A stretch of DNA of 64,000 nt from Odontocerum albicorne. Its lineage: Eukaryota > Arthropoda > Insecta > Trichoptera > Odontoceridae. The stretch is taken from positions 20,159,413 through 20,223,412 of the forward strand of contig OX463846.1 in NCBI GenBank assembly GCA_949825065.1. The letters are read 5' to 3'. This document shows, one piece after another, positions 46,318-59,339 of the stretch. The position numbers and the translations under genes are program-made. Numbering within the stretch: the first letter of the stretch is position 1; each line of letters begins with the position of its first letter. Under the pieces are notes generated by a model, which saw only the letters and a program-made list of their open reading frames with translations, was not told the origin of the DNA and ran no database searches.

Positions 46318-48902
46318 TAAATAATCTTATTGGGATAGGCAAAGAGAGTAGATCTCCCCTTCATTCCATCCGAGTACATATATCTCACTTTGGCCACCTC
46401 GTTAAGCATACGCTTCTATTAAAAATAATTTTAAGTCTTACCTCTTTCAGAAAATTATTAATTTGGTTTGGTCACGTTTTTTTAGGTTTTTGCAAATTTG
46501 TCGTGCCTTTTGTTATAGTTTTATATATTTTTTTATAAAACTTTCATTATTCATTGTTCCTACGTGGCCAAACCATATTAATGATCTTTGTTCATCTGAA
46601 GCACTGCATTGGTTTTCAATACGTTATATTTTATAATGTTCTTGTTCCTTATTTTATTATACACTGTTTTTGCACACATTTTACGCCTTTTTTCCCACAT
46701 ATTCTGCATAAAACACCTTCGATTGATACTCGCTTTTACTTCCTTTAAAATTTAATTTAATTGATTCATGTCCATATTAGTCAAAATATTACTAATTTTC
46801 AGTATACACAGTAACGTTGTTAACAATACTTTGAAGACAAATTTTACAACATCTCTGTAACGTTGTCCAAACCACACGCTAAAAATCCCAATTATATTTT
46901 TAACCCATTGACAATAGCTGTGGACATCCTAAAATAATGTTTTGTCTAAAGTACAATACATATATAAAGAAGTCTATTTAAATTGATGTTCGTAAATATC
47001 CCATCTGGGTTTAAACTCCTATCTGGACGGTAGATGAAATCGCCTTAATGCAATTAGCCCAACTATAAAATCTTTGTGCAATGAAGTGCCACAAAAGTTA
47101 AAAGAAGTTTCAGTATTCCATAAAATTTATTTTCCGTTTAGTGCAATAACATTCGGCGTTTGAAAAACTGCCAGAAATAATACAATATTATACGGGTACC
47201 AATATAAAAGTAACATATGTGTCTATGATCGCATAAAATCGTACAAAGTTTTTAGAAGTTGACGTAATTTAATGACGAACTTCCAATTAATAACTTATTT
47301 AAAAAATGCCATAGATTGAATCTTAGAATTCAATTTAATGGTACATTTATTTTAAAAGGTTAGGATTGGAATCAACCACCTGATATACTTTAAATACATT
47401 TCATTTAGTTTTTTGACGTTGCATTCAATAGCAAAACATATATTGTATAAATAGGGTGTCATTAAATATCAAGATTCAATAGTTTTTTTAAATCTTATGC
47501 AAAGTCTGAATCGTGTCTACTGGGCTTAAGTATCGAAAAAAATACAGTTCATTAGATTTGTGATCAATTCCATACTTTTAACATAAACATCAGGCTATTT
47601 ACATGTGCATCAAAGAAAAAAAAAACATTGAAAAAGGTTGGCGATGATATTTATCTATTCTCAAGAAAAAAAATGTTATCCTTTCTTTTGATCATTTCCA
47701 GTTTGACATTTGGAAGGTTTCGTGAAATTTTGGTGTCATTTTTATTTTTCTAAAAATACTTTTCATTGAGTTTTTTTATATTTATACTTTATAATAATGG
47801 TGTTTGTTTCCAAACTCATTTAAAATAATCCTATAATATTGAATAATTATCAAAATAATAAGGTTAGTTAGAATTGACTTCTACGAAATCACAAAAGATC
47901 AAAGAAAAATTAGATTAAACGAAGGTAAAAAGCATTAAGTTTAATGAAATTCGGTTTAATAGTCCATTGAATTTAATAAAATTAAAGAGAATCATGAAAT
48001 GGTTTAGTGACGAAAATAGAATCTAAATTGAGCAGTTAACATTTTCAGCGTGTACTAAGCTTCTTTGATATTTGTGCCTTTTATCACAAATCGAGATCAT
48101 TAAGATTTTACACAAAAGCCAAATAAAAAAAAACAAATTTTAATCGTATCGGATCAAATAACTGCTTTGAAACGTTACTTTGTTTATGTACATATATGCA
48201 AAAACAACGAATTTGATCAACCACAAAGCTTCGTTATTTTGAGCTTCTAGGTAGTGTGGCATTTAATTAAATTTGTCGGAAAATTTAATTTAAACTCCCA
48301 AACCCAGTAACTTTCAATAATTGAGTATTTTTAAACGAGAAAATAATTTTTACGTATTTGCGTGCCAACAATTTGAACACATAGGAAAATATTAATAAAA
48401 ATAAAATATAAAAGAAATATTATTGATTTTATTTTTATCATAAAAATAGTTCAAATATTAAAAATATCATACATGTCAGTGACCATAGATGAGATCCCAC
48501 AGGGCATTGAAAACTAAGAAGGTAGCTTAGCTACTGGAGAGACAGATGGTCCTAGTTCCAAGGAATTTAAAAATAAACAGATCTAAGATCTATACCAAGA
48601 ATAATAATCATATGATTTTTTTATTTACCGTGACAACTTAAACAAAACATGGTTTTATTTAAGATTTTGAAATCATTTTAACTCACTATCATATAAGTCA
48701 AATCGGTCTTGACATGTCAAACGAAAAATATTTTTTTAAATAATGTGTTATTTTGTATTGATAATACTGTAAATTTTGATCATATGTTAAGAATTCCAAA
48801 AATGTAGTGATTATTAAGTTATCATTATATTGAAACGTGTGGTTTTAACAAATCACCTTTTCTTTAATTTTAGCGACGAGACAAAAGTTTTACTCACACT
48901 AA
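46318..48902. other. 2.6 kb of AT-rich DNA without recognised genes
   Basis: A short phrase, ACCTCTTTCAGAAAATTATT then AATTTGG at 46441, recurs in similar form at about 50970 (ACCTCTTTCAGAATTCGATT). This hints at a low-level shared repeat of unknown type; fragments on both strands near 46450-46580 could read as WFGHV. No gene is supported. Confidence 0.4.
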
Positions 48903-49010
48903 GGACGACCTCTTCGCTCCAGTTGTAAGGCGCTTGTCTCCAACCCGAAAGTTATGGATTCGATTCCTATTAGAATTCGATTTATTTTTAAAAGTTTGGC
49001 GAGCACAAAA
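48903..49010 (+). mobile_element. tRNA-derived SINE head
   Basis: GCTCCAGTTGTAAGGCGCTT fits an A-box region. GTTATGGATTCGATTCCTAT contains a near-consensus B box (GGATTCGATTCC). The body of the SINE is not clear after about 49010. Confidence 0.65.
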
Positions 49011-49169
49011 TAAAGAACATCATCATATTATGCATTTTTAACTCCAACAAAACTAAAATGCGTCACAAACTTGTGAAAATTTCTTTGTCGTATAGGGAGT
49101 CGATTATATAGTAGACTCAACGTGCAGAAAGTAGTTCCGGAGATTGAGTGAGGGAAACGTTGATGTCAA

Positions 49170-49350
49170 AAATAGATCTCGCACCGGAGGCTTGTCACCA
49201 CACAATGTTCAGTCTGGTTTTCACTTAAGGCCTCAGTTACATATTTTAGTTGATTAAGAGATATTGCTACATTACAATAAACCCACCAGATTACATTATA
49301 TACGAGTACATATACAAAAAAAGTGTTATACAATACAATTTGTGTTTCAA
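49170..49350 (+). mobile_element. SINE body and tail
   Basis: TCTGGTTTTCACTTAAGGCC then TCAGTTACAT and GATATTGCTACATTACAATA then AACCCACCAG match the reference SINE body. TACGAGTA interrupts the tail at 49301. It may be the remainder of the head at 48903 separated by an insertion of about 160 bp, or a second copy. Confidence 0.65.
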
Positions 49351-50364
49351 GACTTGTTGTATGATGTTTATTCTAAAACCAAACGATAGAATATGTTTTT
49401 ATAGCCTGGGGATAAAATTGTTTAGTTATTCTTAACACAGCAGTGGTGAAGAGAATATTTAAATACAAATAGAGCTATACCGTCCAATGACCACATAAAG
49501 GGATGAATATTACTTACGTGTTTAGACTTAGGAATATCAAATTTCCTTGTTAATAGAGCTTTTCTATTAAAATTCTAAATTATAATAATTTCAATATTTT
49601 GTTCTTGGACCAAACCACTTAGTCTAGGCAATTTATAAACACGTATGAAAATGTATAATTAATAGTAAATATTTATACCCTCAGCAAATAAAAAAACTGA
49701 ATTAATAAAATGTGGCCAAGTTTAATTGTTATCCTCTCTCTCTCTCTCTCTCTCTCACTAATATATAATATAATTAAACATCTATTGGAAAGAAAACAAT
49801 GCTCTTATAAAGTTTATTGTTTACCTTTTGATTGAAAGTCTTAATACGCATGCATCAATTATACTTTTAGTACAAACAAAGAGTTTGTTTAGCACATGAT
49901 TGAAGAATAAAAAAAACAAGAGCATTATATATATAAATCTTAGCAGCCAGATTAATATATTACGAATCAATACTATTTCTTAGCATTACTAAAGAAAATT
50001 TTGGCTTTCTTTGTCTTTAAGTGTTTGAAAAACAAAAGATTGGCACTTTCGAAACATAATGATAATAAAAAAATTATAAACGTAATTAACAAAGCTCGTT
50101 TTCAAAATATTATATCCTCTCAAAAGTAGCTAGAACTTAAGTTGCAAATGAAAACTAACAAATGTTATAAAATGATTCAGATGCATTATTTTTAAAAGAG
50201 AAATTTCAACCGCGGATTAAGAAAAAAAATACAAAGCAGAGAGTTAAGACTAATGGCACTGGGATTATTGTCTGCCACGCTTGGGTTTGGGTTAACAATG
50301 CATGTTTTTTTAATTAAAAAAAAGGAATATGTAGAAATTTTAGTTATTTGAAGTAATCTATGAA
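49351..50364. other. AT-rich DNA; contains a (TC)n run
   Basis: Nothing recognised except the short (TC)n microsatellite. Confidence 0.45.
49733..49756. repeat. (TC)n microsatellite, about 12 units
   Basis: Uninterrupted CT dinucleotides preceding CACTAATATATAATATAA. Confidence 0.9.
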
Positions 50365-50480
50365 CAATATAGTTGGTAGGTTGCCTGTTCTTTAAGAAAA
50401 TCCGGGGGCTGAAGATTCAATTCTTGACAGCAAAAAAAAATCTTAAGTCTAGTTACGAGTTCTCAGCGAGGTTAGTGTAC
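50365..50480 (+). mobile_element. tRNA-derived SINE head
   Basis: AATATAGTTGGTAGGTTGCC (A-box region) and GGGGGCTGAAGATTCAATTC (decayed B box) at tRNA spacing. The tail is not recognisable. Confidence 0.55.
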
Positions 50481-53400
50481 AGTCTCAGCGAACGATTTTA
50501 TTCTCAAAACGTATACATACAAAGTACAAGTTACATGCCTACTTTAGTGGTAAAACTAGAAGGTTTTATTCATATCCACGAATCAATTGTGATATTATCA
50601 CCTAGCCATGAATTTCCAAACACGTTCTGAATCTATCAAGGAGTCAAAAACTGAAAGTTAGTAACTCCACATTAGGTGAGCATAACTGAAACTATCCTTT
50701 TCTATTTGTTTTTGAATGGTTAAGGTTTGTGGAATCTCTGTTATAGGCTTAAAAATGTTTTAGGTAGTTAACAATTTAAATTAAATTGATATTTAAAAAA
50801 AAATGAATGCAACATCATCATCATCATCACAGCTTGAACTTTTTGGGGTACACAAATAGATTGGTTATAGATTTCTACTTTATTCGATTCTGGCACATAT
50901 GTTTCGCTTCTACCAAGTCAACTAACTCATCACGTTTTTCATAATTTCCCCTGGTTAAAACTTTTTACCTCTTTCAGAATTCGATTGATTTGGTCTTTAT
51001 TTTGAATGCAAGCAAACAATATAAGATCTAACATTTATTTGAATCAATTCACTCTATTGAATTTGGGCAAAAATGTTTCACAAAATTAAAATGTGATATA
51101 GGAATGGAATAAACTCGATGGAAAAAAGTAATTTTTTACGATAAATCGTATGTTTAAACACGATATAAGGCTATGAAAAAACGTACTTTCTTACGATTAA
51201 CCAAAATTCTTCCGATAAATCTTTCGTTTAAAACACGACACACTCCTATGAAAAGTTTCTTTTTTCATACATACATGTAAATAAGTATTTTTCTGTAACA
51301 CGTTTTCCGTATTAGTTAAATTTGACAGGATTAAAGAATATCAGTTGATTACCATCCGACATGTTTATCAAAATTTTAGCCTGCAGTGATCCCAATATAA
51401 CGTAAGAACACCCTACTTAAATAATATTTGAAGTACCGGACAATGTCAGATTTGGGAAGCAAAAAAGAAGGTGACATTCATAGACAAAAAACTATTTTAA
51501 ACAACACAATACGTACTGTATTGTGATATCAGATATATGGCGAAATCACATAACTTGGCAGACAACTGTTCGCTCTGAAGCCTTTTGAAAAAAAATAGGG
51601 ATGAACTGTTCAACATCTACGTCATAAGAGAGAGACAATCCTGATATAAAAACCAGCCAAGCAGTCCTAAAAATGAAGAAATTGAAAGCCCTCATAAAAA
51701 TAACCAATTTTATTTAGTTTTCATTTCTGTTTTCTTATACAGCAAAAATAGGCTCAGACAAAACAAAACTGAACGTAAAATAAAATTTAAGAACCAAAAG
51801 GCTTACAAAGATTTATTTTTTATTTCACACCATACCAAAAAAATGATTTCAAAGCAATACTAAAACACGTCAATCTGTTTTCTCAAAATTAAATATGACG
51901 CATGTGTTTATGCTATATTTCTTTTATGTTTATGTGTACATATTATATATCCCAGAGTTACAAATGCTCCTTACCAGCTTGGCAGCATCATAAAAGTCTC
52001 ATGAAAGGATTTTATATTCAAAGAATTACTTTTGTTTTGATATTTTGAAATTTATATGCTTTAGAACGGATATTCCCTATGGAGAGGATTGATTTTATTT
52101 TTAAGGGGTGTTTATATGTACATAATTATTAGGGGGGGGGGGGGGGGGAGGTCAGAACTTTAAAGGGGGTCATAGTAGTATTTATTAAATATTACAATAA
52201 TAAAAAACATATTCCTTACCATAAACGTTATTCGTCTAACTGCTTTTATTCACGGCTTTTCAGTTTTCGCACCTCGTCGAAACAAGTAAAGCGTGATAAG
52301 ATAAATTCTTACAAAAAAATCGGCTGAGTGGTGGGAATATTTCAGACTTTAAATTGTAAAAAAATCAAATAAACATAGAATAATTCGTTAAAACTACTCA
52401 ACAAGGCTCAAGCAAGGCTTATTCCAGATTTAATAATAGTTTTAGTGAGTAATAGTTTCATATATATCACATTTTATTGTTTTAACAAAACAAACCCAAG
52501 TTTTATTAGTTAAGTGATTGTTTTTAATTTTTCCACTTTACAATAAATAAAAATATTCAATGCTAAACTAGGGGAGTTTTGACTTACCTAAGATAATCCA
52601 CTAAGAAAATTCAAAAGGTCGTTGTAGAAAAGAGATTGGGAAATCCTGTTTTGGAATTTGTCGATTAAATGTTGGATCACATGTTAAATTTTTCCATAAC
52701 AGGATTCTTCTTATTTTGTTTGTTACATTTGATTCACCAATCTGTGAAGAGTTTAAGCCTTAGTGACTATATTGTTTTGTCACTTTAAATTTTGATAACT
52801 TGAAGTTTTGAGTCCCTAATTATTTTGCACCTTAAGGCTGTATATATACATCATCAATTCTTTTTATATCAATTATGAGAAAATCCAAACTGTATTACAT
52901 GACTAAAATATATGTAAATGACATATACTCGTAAAAGGGAAGTATAATAATGTAGAAAAGGTCTTAAAGTGTAGAGCAAACACAAATAATTACCTCGAGT
53001 GATCATTTGAAGTTGGTCAAAGACCTAGTCAACCTTTTAGAAATGTTGCAACCCCTTTTTTAGATGTTGGTCAATGAACTGCAGTACAGAAATATTGTTT
53101 CAATATTATTAAGTATTTTGATATCCGAGAGCTTTATACTCACATTCAAGGCACTTTAAGTATGGCTTAATTTAACTGAATGGTGTCAAAGGTAAACCAA
53201 CATCATTATTTTTATACATTAACCTCATTAATCAGATACTGCCATTTTGATCTTGACTTTGATATTTAATATACTTTCCCCGTAGGGTTGCGGGGAATGG
53301 AACATTTGACCTTTATCTTTCTCAGGTACTCTTTTTCGGAAGTCTGTTAAAGGCTGATATTTGTAAATTAAACTCCAGGATGAGGTGCCTTTATAGTTTA

Positions 53401-53589
53401 CCCCAAGCCTCAATGCCGTTAGTGGCGTCAATGGAAGGGTTATAGAAATATCGAACGGCGTTGGGTGATTGAAAACATAGTCAATGAGCACTCAAATACA
53501 TATATTCGAACCGGACAGAATCAAAGTCTGCTAATATGATAGTCAACTACAGTATTTTAATATCAACTTTGATGTCTGGGATTGAAACT
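50481..53589. other. 3.1 kb of AT-rich DNA without recognised genes
   Basis: A (TCA)n run lies at about 50815-50828. 53270-53480 is GC-richer, with an 87-codon minus-strand frame (53228-53491) that I cannot assign. A G17 run is listed separately. Confidence 0.4.
52132..52148 (+). repeat. Run of 17 G
   Basis: An uninterrupted G homopolymer in AT-rich DNA, followed by AGGTCAG and, soon after, AAAGGGGGTC. It could form a G-quadruplex; run length may be affected by sequencing error. Confidence 0.9.
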
Positions 53590-53910
53590 TGACATAAAAA
53601 AATGAAAAAGGCATAATACATGTTGTAGAAATACGTGGAATAAGAAGAATACATGTCATGACAGTGCGTGATAGAATACGGAATAAAGTTATTAGAGATG
53701 AACATGAACTGACTGATGCGTTTTGTAAGATGAAGAAGAACACTTTGAGATGATTTGGGCATGTAGAACGAACGAAGGAAAAAATACAAGCCAAAGAAGT
53801 TAAATGAAGTGTCAGGATGCGAAAGAGTCAAAATACTCGTATGTGGAAAGTTTTGCACTCTGTCTTGTCTGCTTACCCCAACAGGATAAAAGCGTGATGG
53901 TATGTATGTC
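53590..53910 (+). mobile_element. LINE A 3'-end fragment
   Basis: RVRNE-like sequence from a frame reading RDRIRNKVIRDEHELTDAFC then KMKKNTLR (stop for W) FGHVERTKEKIQ and finally VLSAYPNRIKA follows the LINE A tail order. A TACTCGTA 6-bp insertion at 53834 sits just before MWKVL without breaking the frame. Minus-strand frames here are shadows. Confidence 0.7.
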
Positions 53911-54323
53911 TAAATGCGAAATAATACAAAGGCTCCTAAAAGTCACTGCTTTTATACTGAAGTAATTTTTATGATGTATTTTCAATGAAAGTACAATATA
54001 TTACAATACAAATATCTATTGAATACAGTATTTCGAAGAACCAGGAAAAAGCTTGTTAACTGAAAAGTTCCAAAAAATATTTTGTTTCATATACTCGTAT
54101 TACAACAATATTTTATTTTTGTGTAATTTAGCAAATGTTTATTTTACTTTAGGCTGTTTTTAAACGATTAAGGTTGCTGAAGATGATTATCCTTGGATAA
54201 ACCGTAAACATGCAAAATTGTTGTTATATTTTATTTTTCGTTATTACTTTAATCAAATATGCCGAAGCGATAGAACGTGAAGCTAATGCTATGATGGATA
54301 ATGAGAAATTTCAGATATTTTGC
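53911..54323. other. AT-rich DNA, nothing recognised
   Basis: Contains one TACTCGTA at 54092. Confidence 0.45.
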
Positions 54324-55000
54324 TCACATCTTCATAAAATTGAATTTTGATCCTGGCTACGTAACATGAGCTTGGAAATTCAAAATCACATTAGAGCGCA
54401 CGTTTGAAACTTATGTGAGAAATAGTTATTTATAAACTGTATGATTCCGGTGAATTAGAAAAAATATTTAAATTGACAATTTTGCATTGTACCTGTATCC
54501 GTGACGTCACATCTTCATAAATAGAATTTAAGCCCATGATACGTAATATTAGCATTAAAATTAAAAAAAAAAATGATTTAAGCGCATGTTTGGAACTTAT
54601 ATGAGAAATTATTATTTTTACGCACTGTGATTCCAGTTAGCTGGAAATATACGAGTATATATATGATGATGTCACATCATCATTCATTGAATTTTGGCTC
54701 AAGATAGTTAACATTAGCATATAATTCAAATTTAATTAAATTGCACTTTTAAAACTTATATGACAATTGTTATTTTTTAATCTCTATAATTCCGGTTAAT
54801 TGAACATACAATTAAAATCAACAATTTTGTATTGCGCTTGAACCCATGACATCACACGAATTGAATTTTCGCTCAAGATACAAAATCATGAGCATGTATA
54901 TTCAAATAGTTATTTAAGTTCACGTTTAAAACTTATGTTCAATAACTATGTTATATACCTGTGATTCCCGTGAATTAAAGTTTGTTTAAAATGCAAGTAA
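54324..55000. repeat. Four-copy degenerate tandem array, period about 165-183 bp
   Basis: Units begin at TCACATCTTCAT (54324), TCACATCTTCAT (54507), TCACATCATCAT (54672) and TCACACGAATTG (54852), spacings 183, 165 and 180. Each then has (A)TTGAATTTT..(C)CAAGATA-like sequence, CATTAGC/CATGAGC, a GCGCACGTTTGAAACTTATG-like phrase, (T)GTGATTCCGGTGAATT-like sequence, and CAATTTTGCATTG before the next unit. Unit 2 starts with the perfect cAMP-response palindrome TGACGTCA. Copies are diverged, so the array is old. There is no coding potential. Confidence 0.85.
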
Positions 55001-55079
55001 TACTTTTTGAGATATGGTGCTGGCGCCAAATGCTTTGCAAAACATTTATTGTCTTGTATAACGTTTTTGTTGTATACAG

Positions 55080-55260
55080 TAAAAAATTGTGGGGTTATTA
55101 CTATGTGGATATATCTTGCCACTAACATGAAAGACGTTAAAGGGGTCTTAAAGGAAAACCATATTGGAACCCTTTTTAAAATAGGTTGAACCCGTAACCG
55201 CAGAATTGGAAGACAGGCTTCTTGCTAAATATGTCACAGAGATTGTAGATTGTAAAATTT
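55080..55260 (-). mobile_element. tRNA-derived SINE copy, inverted
   Basis: On the plus strand: ATCTTGCCACTAACATGAAA, AAAGGGGTCTTAAAGGAAAA then CCATATTGGAACC, GGTTGAACCCGTAACCGCAG (complement of the B-box region) and GACAGGCTTCTTGCTAAATA (complement of the A-box region). It is the mirror of the 33.2-kb copy. Confidence 0.75.
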
Positions 55261-58200
55261 TCCACTGTGTCCATGCTCCAGGAGCTATAGATCAAATAAA
55301 GGCTGTTAACGCGACGCAGGAAGAGAATACTGTCATCTTTTAGACATGCCCCTAGAAGAGATAAACACAGTCTGGAGAAACTGAAAGTATTGAGGGGTGG
55401 TGAGTAAGAGAAGTAAGGCGAGTAAAAGTATCCAACGAAATTGATAGACCAAATCAAAGGGATGACTAGCTCGTAATTGAGCGTTGCACTTAACGTGACT
55501 TAGGACCAAAAGGAGTGCAAGTGGATAATCCACTCAATTACAGGTACTCCTAACTGATAAATTACAACGCTCAACTATTCAATATTATTGATAGCATATA
55601 TCATATATTCCGAATAAGGTTTACAATTTACGTATTCGAATACTGGTGTGGCTTTAATTGTTTTTGACTTAGACTATTCTTAGCCTTAATTTGTCGTTGA
55701 TTATGGGGACACGTTATTAGAGTATAGGAGGAATTATATTTGTTTTTAATAAAATAAATAATTGTTTCATAATATCCAAGAAAATTGAGTTACAAAAATT
55801 TTAAAATCCATGGCTATGCGGCTAACATTTTAGATTTGTGTACAAAGTCACTGATTCATCACTTGCGCTGTGCTACCTCCCCTTGAGTAGAATTGGTGTT
55901 TTTCTAATAAGTTTTCGGAGGTTAAAAGATATTTATGTTTTAAGTCGTATATCTTTATTCTTGTTGAAATAAATGTTTGAAAATATCTTTGATTAATCAT
56001 TCAGCGAATTTGTTAATTATATTTCCTTATCACTAATTAAATATCAATAAATGTAACCCTTCAAATATTTGCGGTATCCAATTTAGCAATAAAATATTGA
56101 AAAGTAATAACACTAGAATCGTTGTTGACTAATTTCCTAAATTCTAATTATTATCTTTTTTTGTCAGCCAATGATCTTAATGTACGATGTAGGAAATATT
56201 TCATTTATTTTTTGGATAGCGAAACATGTCAGATTAATGTCACCAAAGACTTATTTTAAATGCTTTGTTATAATTTATTCAAAAAATACATTATTATGAT
56301 ACGACATGAGGATTTTAGACCCAGAAACCTGTCACCGTTTTATATTCTTTACTTAATTGGACATAAAAATAAAAATTATTGCAAAAAAAAAATATTTTTG
56401 TTTATTTGGAATATTTCACGAGAGCCATATTAGTCAGCCACAAAAAAAAATGTAATATAAACTACGTAGTTCATAATACTTTTACACTTAACATTATCTT
56501 AAAACGTGTAGAATATATGATTCTTTTTTAACTAAGACATACTCTCTTTTTTGTTAAACCTTCAGAAACAGTCCATTATTTAACAGAAAAAAGTTTTAAA
56601 AAGTTGGATGAATTCAGACATACTTGAAATTTTCCTATACACGAAACTGGAAGTCGAACTAGAACTTCGTACTTTTGAATAGCAATACAGAAAATCCCTC
56701 TTTTGTACTGACTATTCTCAAATTCAGAAGCTTTAAAAATAAATGAAAACTTGAACAAAAATAAGGCATTATTTTTATTTAAAAAGTCAGTTTCTTTACA
56801 CTGGTGCGTTTACTTGAGTGAAAGGGTCTATTTTGACAAAAAACGAATGTTAGATAATCTAAAATGTTAACAACGTTTTGATTTGCACTGATTCACAATA
56901 AAACCATAAAGAATAGAGTTTCGGAGAAAATCCGTAGTTCGTACATCGTGCACTTATTGCTTCAATCGCGTGTATTACGCTCTCGCAAAACTAAACTTAT
57001 TTAAATTCCACACATGAACATACATGTATCGTTGACTATCGTTAATCGTGTAAACTTTATTCAATATCTAATCACCTTTTAGTTAGAATGAGGTTGATTC
57101 GAGTTAGAATCAGTGCTTTTTGGCAAATTTTTCATAAGATCTAAAGCCCTGATTTATTTGGAAATTTACGTAAAAAATACTTAATAACAGTATCTTGTCC
57201 GTAATCAGCACTCAATGTTAATTAAAATAACCTCACGGCATTAATAGCGTGTCATTTTATTATTAAAAAAAAACGAATAAATACTACAATGTCTAGGCGA
57301 GAGTATTATTCTTGTGGAACAAATATTGCGCTTTTACGAATCTTCTCGAAATTCTATGAAAAAGCCGACGTATTATTTCTATTGTGGAGGTTCGTTAACA
57401 AACAAAACTTTAAAATAAGTAAAATGTTTAGTCTTCCATTTTTTCAAAGAAAGATGAAATAATCTTGGCAGCTAATACACCATTTTAAAAGATGATTATT
57501 TATTACTTTAACGTATGTGAGAATATCAAAACTATCCCTTTTATAGATATAGTGGCTTTGTGCATTACTTTCTGAGCTTAAAACGTTTTAATTTAAAAAA
57601 ATATGTGAGAATTTTAAGAAAGACCTGGAGTTTTACTTATTGAAAACAACTTTGTTATAAGGGTTATCATTATTTTTGTGTCAGTTTCCCTAGGAACGAA
57701 ATACCGACATAAATTGAGGATTGCCGGTACCCGCCAAGTTACAGCCGACATAATACCCGACGCTGGACAAATGCATTTATAATGTGAAAATGTGTCGCAG
57801 TAAATAATCGCCTTTTCAGTTCTTCATATTCGATTTAAAAATTATCAAATAATCAAACAGTTTTTTGCCGCACCTGTAGTGTTACGAAGGTAAGTCAAAA
57901 AGTTAGAGGATGTTTTCTTTTCTCAAACAGCTAGCTACCAACACTGACAGCTCTGTTATTAATCATAACTTTCTTTATGTACTAAGAATTGTGTTTCGTC
58001 ATTTAGTTTTTTTATCTGTGATTTTAAGTCGATTTAAAATTTGTGTTTTTTGACAACCCCTATCTTGAGTTGGTTCCTTATAGTTGGTTATTTTACACCA
58101 TCAATCCAATACGGTTAGACGTCTTGGCCGGTTCTCAAAGAACTCTTTCCAGAACGACTTTCCTGTCTCTTTTACGTGTTGAGCCAAATTAATTTACATA

Positions 58201-58863
58201 TTTTGAACGGTTCACATTTTTTGCTTGTCAATGCAGATCTTTTTTTTAAATTCATCAAAACAAAATATTTTTTTCATTAAATGAAAATTACAATTATAAA
58301 ACTATTTTAAAATACGCCGTTGATTCAGAAGTTTTTTACTTTCTTCGATTATAAAGAGTGAAAATATATATAGAAAAATAAAAAGAAACATTATCAAATC
58401 AGTGCCAAATATTTCATTTGGTTCCGTGAAATGTTGAAAGAAGATAATACAAACCAATCAATTTACGTCATATCATAAACACGTGAGATTTGGAAAATAC
58501 TCCACTTTTTAGATAATTTCCGGGAAAAATGTGAAGCTGGACTTATCGATTCCATTCCGAGACTATTTGTCTTTGGTCTGCTTTTGACACAAACGTATAT
58601 TTGTAACAGCCCAGGCTATGTTACCCATTTAGAAAATAGGTCATTTATCGAGAACAGAGGCAAAATATTAACTTGACCCGAACATATATAATTTTTTACC
58701 TTCAACTTTAAACTAAACCAAATATTTAATATAATTACAATCAATATTCTATGAAAACTCATCGTTATTTGTATTTCCTAAGTAAGAAAAAAAAATATTT
58801 ATATGAAAGTTAGGTGTATCCAAAAAACGAAATAACCGGCGTAAGGTTATATAAAATGTCGAC
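55261..58863. other. 3.6 kb of AT-rich DNA without recognised genes
   Basis: 55270-55510 is slightly GC-richer and unassigned. Open frames at 55176-55533 and 56576-56758 show no family pattern. No arrays noted. Confidence 0.4.
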
Positions 58864-59000
58864 GACCGTGGTCTAACAACATTTACGCGAAGGAAGCGTG
58901 CACCTCAGGTTTGATTCCTGGCGGATTCACTTTCGTACTGGTTTTACACTTAAGGCGTTTTGAATCAGCATTTGTTTTACTGTAGCTTATATATTGCCTA
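58864..59000 (+). mobile_element. tRNA-derived SINE head
   Basis: ACCGTGGTCTAACAACATTT (A-box region), then CCTCAGGTTTGATTCCTGGC (good B box), then CTGGTTTTACACTTAAGGCG as in the SINE body. The 3' tail has decayed. Confidence 0.7.
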
Positions 59001-59339
59001 TCATAAATTCTTCGAGCGCTCTCAAGCAATACAAAAATAGCGCTATAAAAATAACTCTGCCCAATGAAAAGCTGTAGCAGATTAAACCTGTCAATCGTCA
59101 TTAAATTTTGATCTCTTTGCTATCGGAACTTTGGGTTTGATCTGTCAAGACTGTGCTTGCTGATGTGCAACATCTTACACATAATAATACAATATAGACA
59201 CAGACGTCTTTCACCCATAGGATGGCTGACAATCATGCTCGATCTCGAGGGATTGCCTATTGCACACAAAAATACAGCTCGCAGAAACCAATATAATTGA
59301 CGACAATTTTATGTTTGCAAAAAATAAATTTTTTCAGGT
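59001..59339. other. Spacer, nothing recognised
   Basis: No gene or repeat supported. Confidence 0.45.

Noticed and set aside
53228..53491. 87-codon minus-strand frame in a GC-richer patch
   Set aside because: No recognisable family. The patch may be an unidentified repeat, but I could not find a second copy.
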